6,257 nt of DNA from Nitrospirales bacterium (GTDB lineage Bacteria > Nitrospirota > Nitrospiria > Nitrospirales > UBA8639). Below the pieces are notes generated by a model, which saw only the letters and a list, made by a program, of their open reading frames with translations, searched no databases and was not told the DNA's origin. The stretch lies in assembly GCA_021604265.1 (NCBI GenBank), contig BQIY01000142.1, positions 1 through 6,257 on the forward strand, given 5' to 3'. A program made the position numbers and the translations under genes. Below, piece after piece: positions 4,256 to 6,257 of the stretch (within the stretch, counting starts at the first letter, position 1; each line of letters begins with the position of its first letter).

Positions 4256-6257
4256 TTCCCTCAAAATGTCAGACTTCATCCAAAACCGCACGGTCCTGAC
4301 CTTCATTCTTTTTCTACTGTTGGGGATAACAGGCATTCTCTATCAATTCCATACGGTATCAAAGAACTTAGTTGAATCCATGGCCTTGGAAGAAACGAAA
4401 CGCTATGCCGAAGCGCTGACCAAATTTCGGACATTGTATTCATCAGAAGTTATCTCGCGTGCGTCTCGTGTTGGCGTTGAAATCCTTCATGACTACACCA
4501 AGCATGAAGGAGCCATTCCGCTTCCAGCAACCCTCAGCATTTTACTTGGCAAACATCTTGAAGATACGGAGCACGAGGGCAGCGTCCGTTTATATAGCGA
4601 CTATCCATTTCCGTCGAGACAGGATGGCGGACCAAGAGATAATTTTGAGCGAGAGGCGCTTCGTCAACTCCGCCAGAACCCAGAAGAGCCATTTTTTCAG
4701 TTTACGACCATGAACGGCCAACGCGTCTTGCGATACGCCACAGCCGATCTTATGCGAGAGGCCTGCGTGGCCTGCCACAATACATACCCCCAAAGCCCTA
4801 AAACGGACTGGAACGTCGGAGATGTGCGTGGAGTATTAGAAGTCATCCACCCTCTTGAAAATGCGGTCGTCCAGTCAAGAGAAAACCTTAAGGAAACCTT
4901 CCTGATTTTTCTCAGCGTTATTGCATTAGGCATTGGAGGAGTCTCGTTCGGTATTATTCGACTTCGTCGCGATTCCAGACAATTAGAAAAACAGGTCGAC
5001 ATACGAACCGCTGAACTGACAGAAGCCAATACCTCACTCGCCTCGGAAGTTGAAGAGCGAAGACAAGCTGAACAGGCTCTTCAGCAACTCAGCCTACATC
5101 ACCAAAATATTCTCCAATCGGCTGGTGAAGGGATCTATGGATTAGATACCCGCGGCAATGCCACCTTTGTCAATCACGCGGCAGCCAGTATGTTAGGGTA
5201 TCACCCGGACGAGTTAATTGGTCAGCCCATACATGAAATTATTCACCGTTCCCATGCAGACGGAACGCCTATTCCTCTCGAACACTGTCATATCTATTCC
5301 GCGCTCAAACTCGGAACATTTCAACATGTCGAAGATGAATTTTTCTGGCGAAAGGATGGGACCAGCTTCCCCGTATCGTACACATGCACACCGATACTTG
5401 AGTATGAGACCGCGGCAAGCGCAGTCGTCACATTCAAAGATATTACCGAACGTATCAATGGCGAAAAAGCTCTGAAAAACTCTTTCTTATTCACAGAGAA
5501 ACTGCTCTCCTCTCTTTCCTCGATCCTGATTGGTATTGATCGAAACGACTGTATTATGAAATGGAATACAGCCGCGAAAAATGTGTTTGCGCTCCCGGCA
5601 GACCAGGTCTTGGGGAAACCATTTTTGGAGTCGGGTATTCCCATCGATATGCAACCCATCTGCCTGGCTATTTTAAATTGCCTGACCGTTGAAAAAACCA
5701 TTTGCCTAAACGAAGTGACATATACCAAACCAGATGGACAGGAAGGGATCCTGGAAGTCTTTGTGACTCCGATTATGGGGGAAGACTTGCACATCTCCGG
5801 TCATCTGATATTGGCAACAGACCTGACAGAAAAGAAACAACTCCAAACGCAACTCAGCTTAGTCCAAAAAATGGAGTCCATCGGCCATCTGGCTGCAGGT
5901 ATTGCCCATGAGATCAATACCCCTATTCAATTTGTCAGCGACAACCTCCAGTTCCTCGAAGACAGCTTCTCAGGCCTTGACGGCGTGCTCACTGCGTACG
6001 ACTCCCTACGCCAAGCACTGGAAGCCGGCACGTTGGACCCGGAGCTGTTGACGGCCGTTCGCACCGCCATCGAAGACGCCGACTTGGAATACCTCACCGA
6101 AGAAGTGCCAAAGGCCATTCAACAATCGCTCGATGGCACCAATCGCGTCGCGAAGATTGTTCAAGCCATGAAAGAATTTTCCCATCCGGGAAACACGCAA
6201 AAGAAGCCGACCGACCTGCGTTATGCCATTGAAAATACCATTACCGTCGCCAGTAAC
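4224..6257 (+). CDS. Membrane histidine sensor kinase with DUF3365 haem domain and two PAS domains (runs off the window)
   Basis: The first 678 codons of a two-component sensor kinase are present; the ATP-binding domain lies beyond the edge. Domains in order: a transmembrane helix (about 23-40); a periplasmic DUF3365/Tll0287-like sensor ending in CVACH (181-185) and the family tail SPKTDWNVGDVRGVLEV; a second helix (about 226-245); a coiled-coil linker (246-290); PAS 1 (291-410, ending DITER); PAS 2 (419-539, ending DLTEKK); and a HisKA region with phosphorylatable His562 in AGIAHEINTPIQFV. The helix after it (AIQQSLDGTNRVAKIVQAMK, then EFSHPG) is of the HPK4-like type. The CxxCH predicts covalent c-type haem, hence redox or ligand sensing outside the membrane. 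ATG 4224 was chosen because it is the longest form and GGGG lies 7 bases upstream; ATG 4266 (14 codons later, no RBS) sits closer to helix 1 and is a real alternative. Its response regulator is not in view. Confidence 0.92.
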   Translation, partial: MNTHRVSNTNDSLKMSDFIQNRTVLTFILFLLLGITGILYQFHTVSKNLVESMALEETKRYAEALTKFRTLYSSEVISRASRVGVEILHDYTKHEGAIPLPATLSILLGKHLEDTEHEGSVRLYSDYPFPSRQDGGPRDNFEREALRQLRQNPEEPFFQFTTMNGQRVLRYATADLMREACVACHNTYPQSPKTDWNVGDVRGVLEVIHPLENAVVQSRENLKETFLIFLSVIALGIGGVSFGIIRLRRDSRQLEKQVDIRTAELTEANTSLASEVEERRQAEQALQQLSLHHQNILQSAGEGIYGLDTRGNATFVNHAAASMLGYHPDELIGQPIHEIIHRSHADGTPIPLEHCHIYSALKLGTFQHVEDEFFWRKDGTSFPVSYTCTPILEYETAASAVVTFKDITERINGEKALKNSFLFTEKLLSSLSSILIGIDRNDCIMKWNTAAKNVFALPADQVLGKPFLESGIPIDMQPICLAILNCLTVEKTICLNEVTYTKPDGQEGILEVFVTPIMGEDLHISGHLILATDLTEKKQLQTQLSLVQKMESIGHLAAGIAHEINTPIQFVSDNLQFLEDSFSGLDGVLTAYDSLRQALEAGTLDPELLTAVRTAIEDADLEYLTEEVPKAIQQSLDGTNRVAKIVQAMKEFSHPGNTQKKPTDLRYAIENTITVASN

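Noticed and set aside
4025..4336. Minus-strand open frame of 103 codons opposite the kinase start
   Set aside because: It overlaps the kinase N-terminus antisense, has no family features and no RBS, and is a shadow frame.

Overview
The window looks like a bacterial chromosome segment of roughly balanced base composition. It has strong Shine-Dalgarno sites and short, mostly single-gene transcription units on both strands. Candidate hosts are the Nitrospirota or a deltaproteobacterial-type lineage. That guess rests only on gene style (a haem-domain sensor kinase with an HEINTPIQ H-box, a MoxR ATPase, a Class A-type Hsp20) and is weak.

Layout, left to right. The 5' part of a MoxR-family AAA+ ATPase gene lies on the minus strand (479 down to the window edge), with an extended -10 promoter at 593-601. 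Divergent from it is a small unit on the plus strand: a possible promoter, a strong RBS, a 52-residue unrecognised acidic peptide (775-933) and a hairpin 4 bases after its stop. A 13-base polypyrimidine tandem repeat (1006-1064) follows in otherwise gene-free DNA. Next is a complete hsp20 small heat-shock gene (1296-1718) with a strong terminator. Convergent to it on the minus strand is a ParD/RelE-ParE type toxin-antitoxin pair (2456-1915) with overlapping stop and start codons, palindromes in its promoter and a 12-bp inverted repeat after the toxin gene. Immediately behind the TA promoter is the decayed 5' portion of an IS3-family transposase orfB (about 2641-3031), broken by one stop codon and two single-base frameshifts and cut off downstream. 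Then comes a complete minus-strand gene for an exported dienelactone hydrolase family enzyme (3891-3097). Divergent from it is the start of a large hybrid histidine sensor kinase gene (4224 to the window edge) with a periplasmic CxxCH haem domain, two PAS domains and a HisKA H-box.

How the parts relate. No multi-gene pathway is visible. The TA module and the IS3 fragment form a small accessory patch between housekeeping or stress genes, consistent with past insertion. Hsp20 and the TA module are stress-linked. The kinase probably senses redox state or a small ligand through its haem domain and signals to a partner beyond the window. The dienelactone hydrolase shares only an intergenic region with it. 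I did not find a convincing undescribed multi-gene system. The most unusual items are the orphan 52-residue peptide unit, the 13-base repeat and the possible leader ORF overlapping the kinase start.
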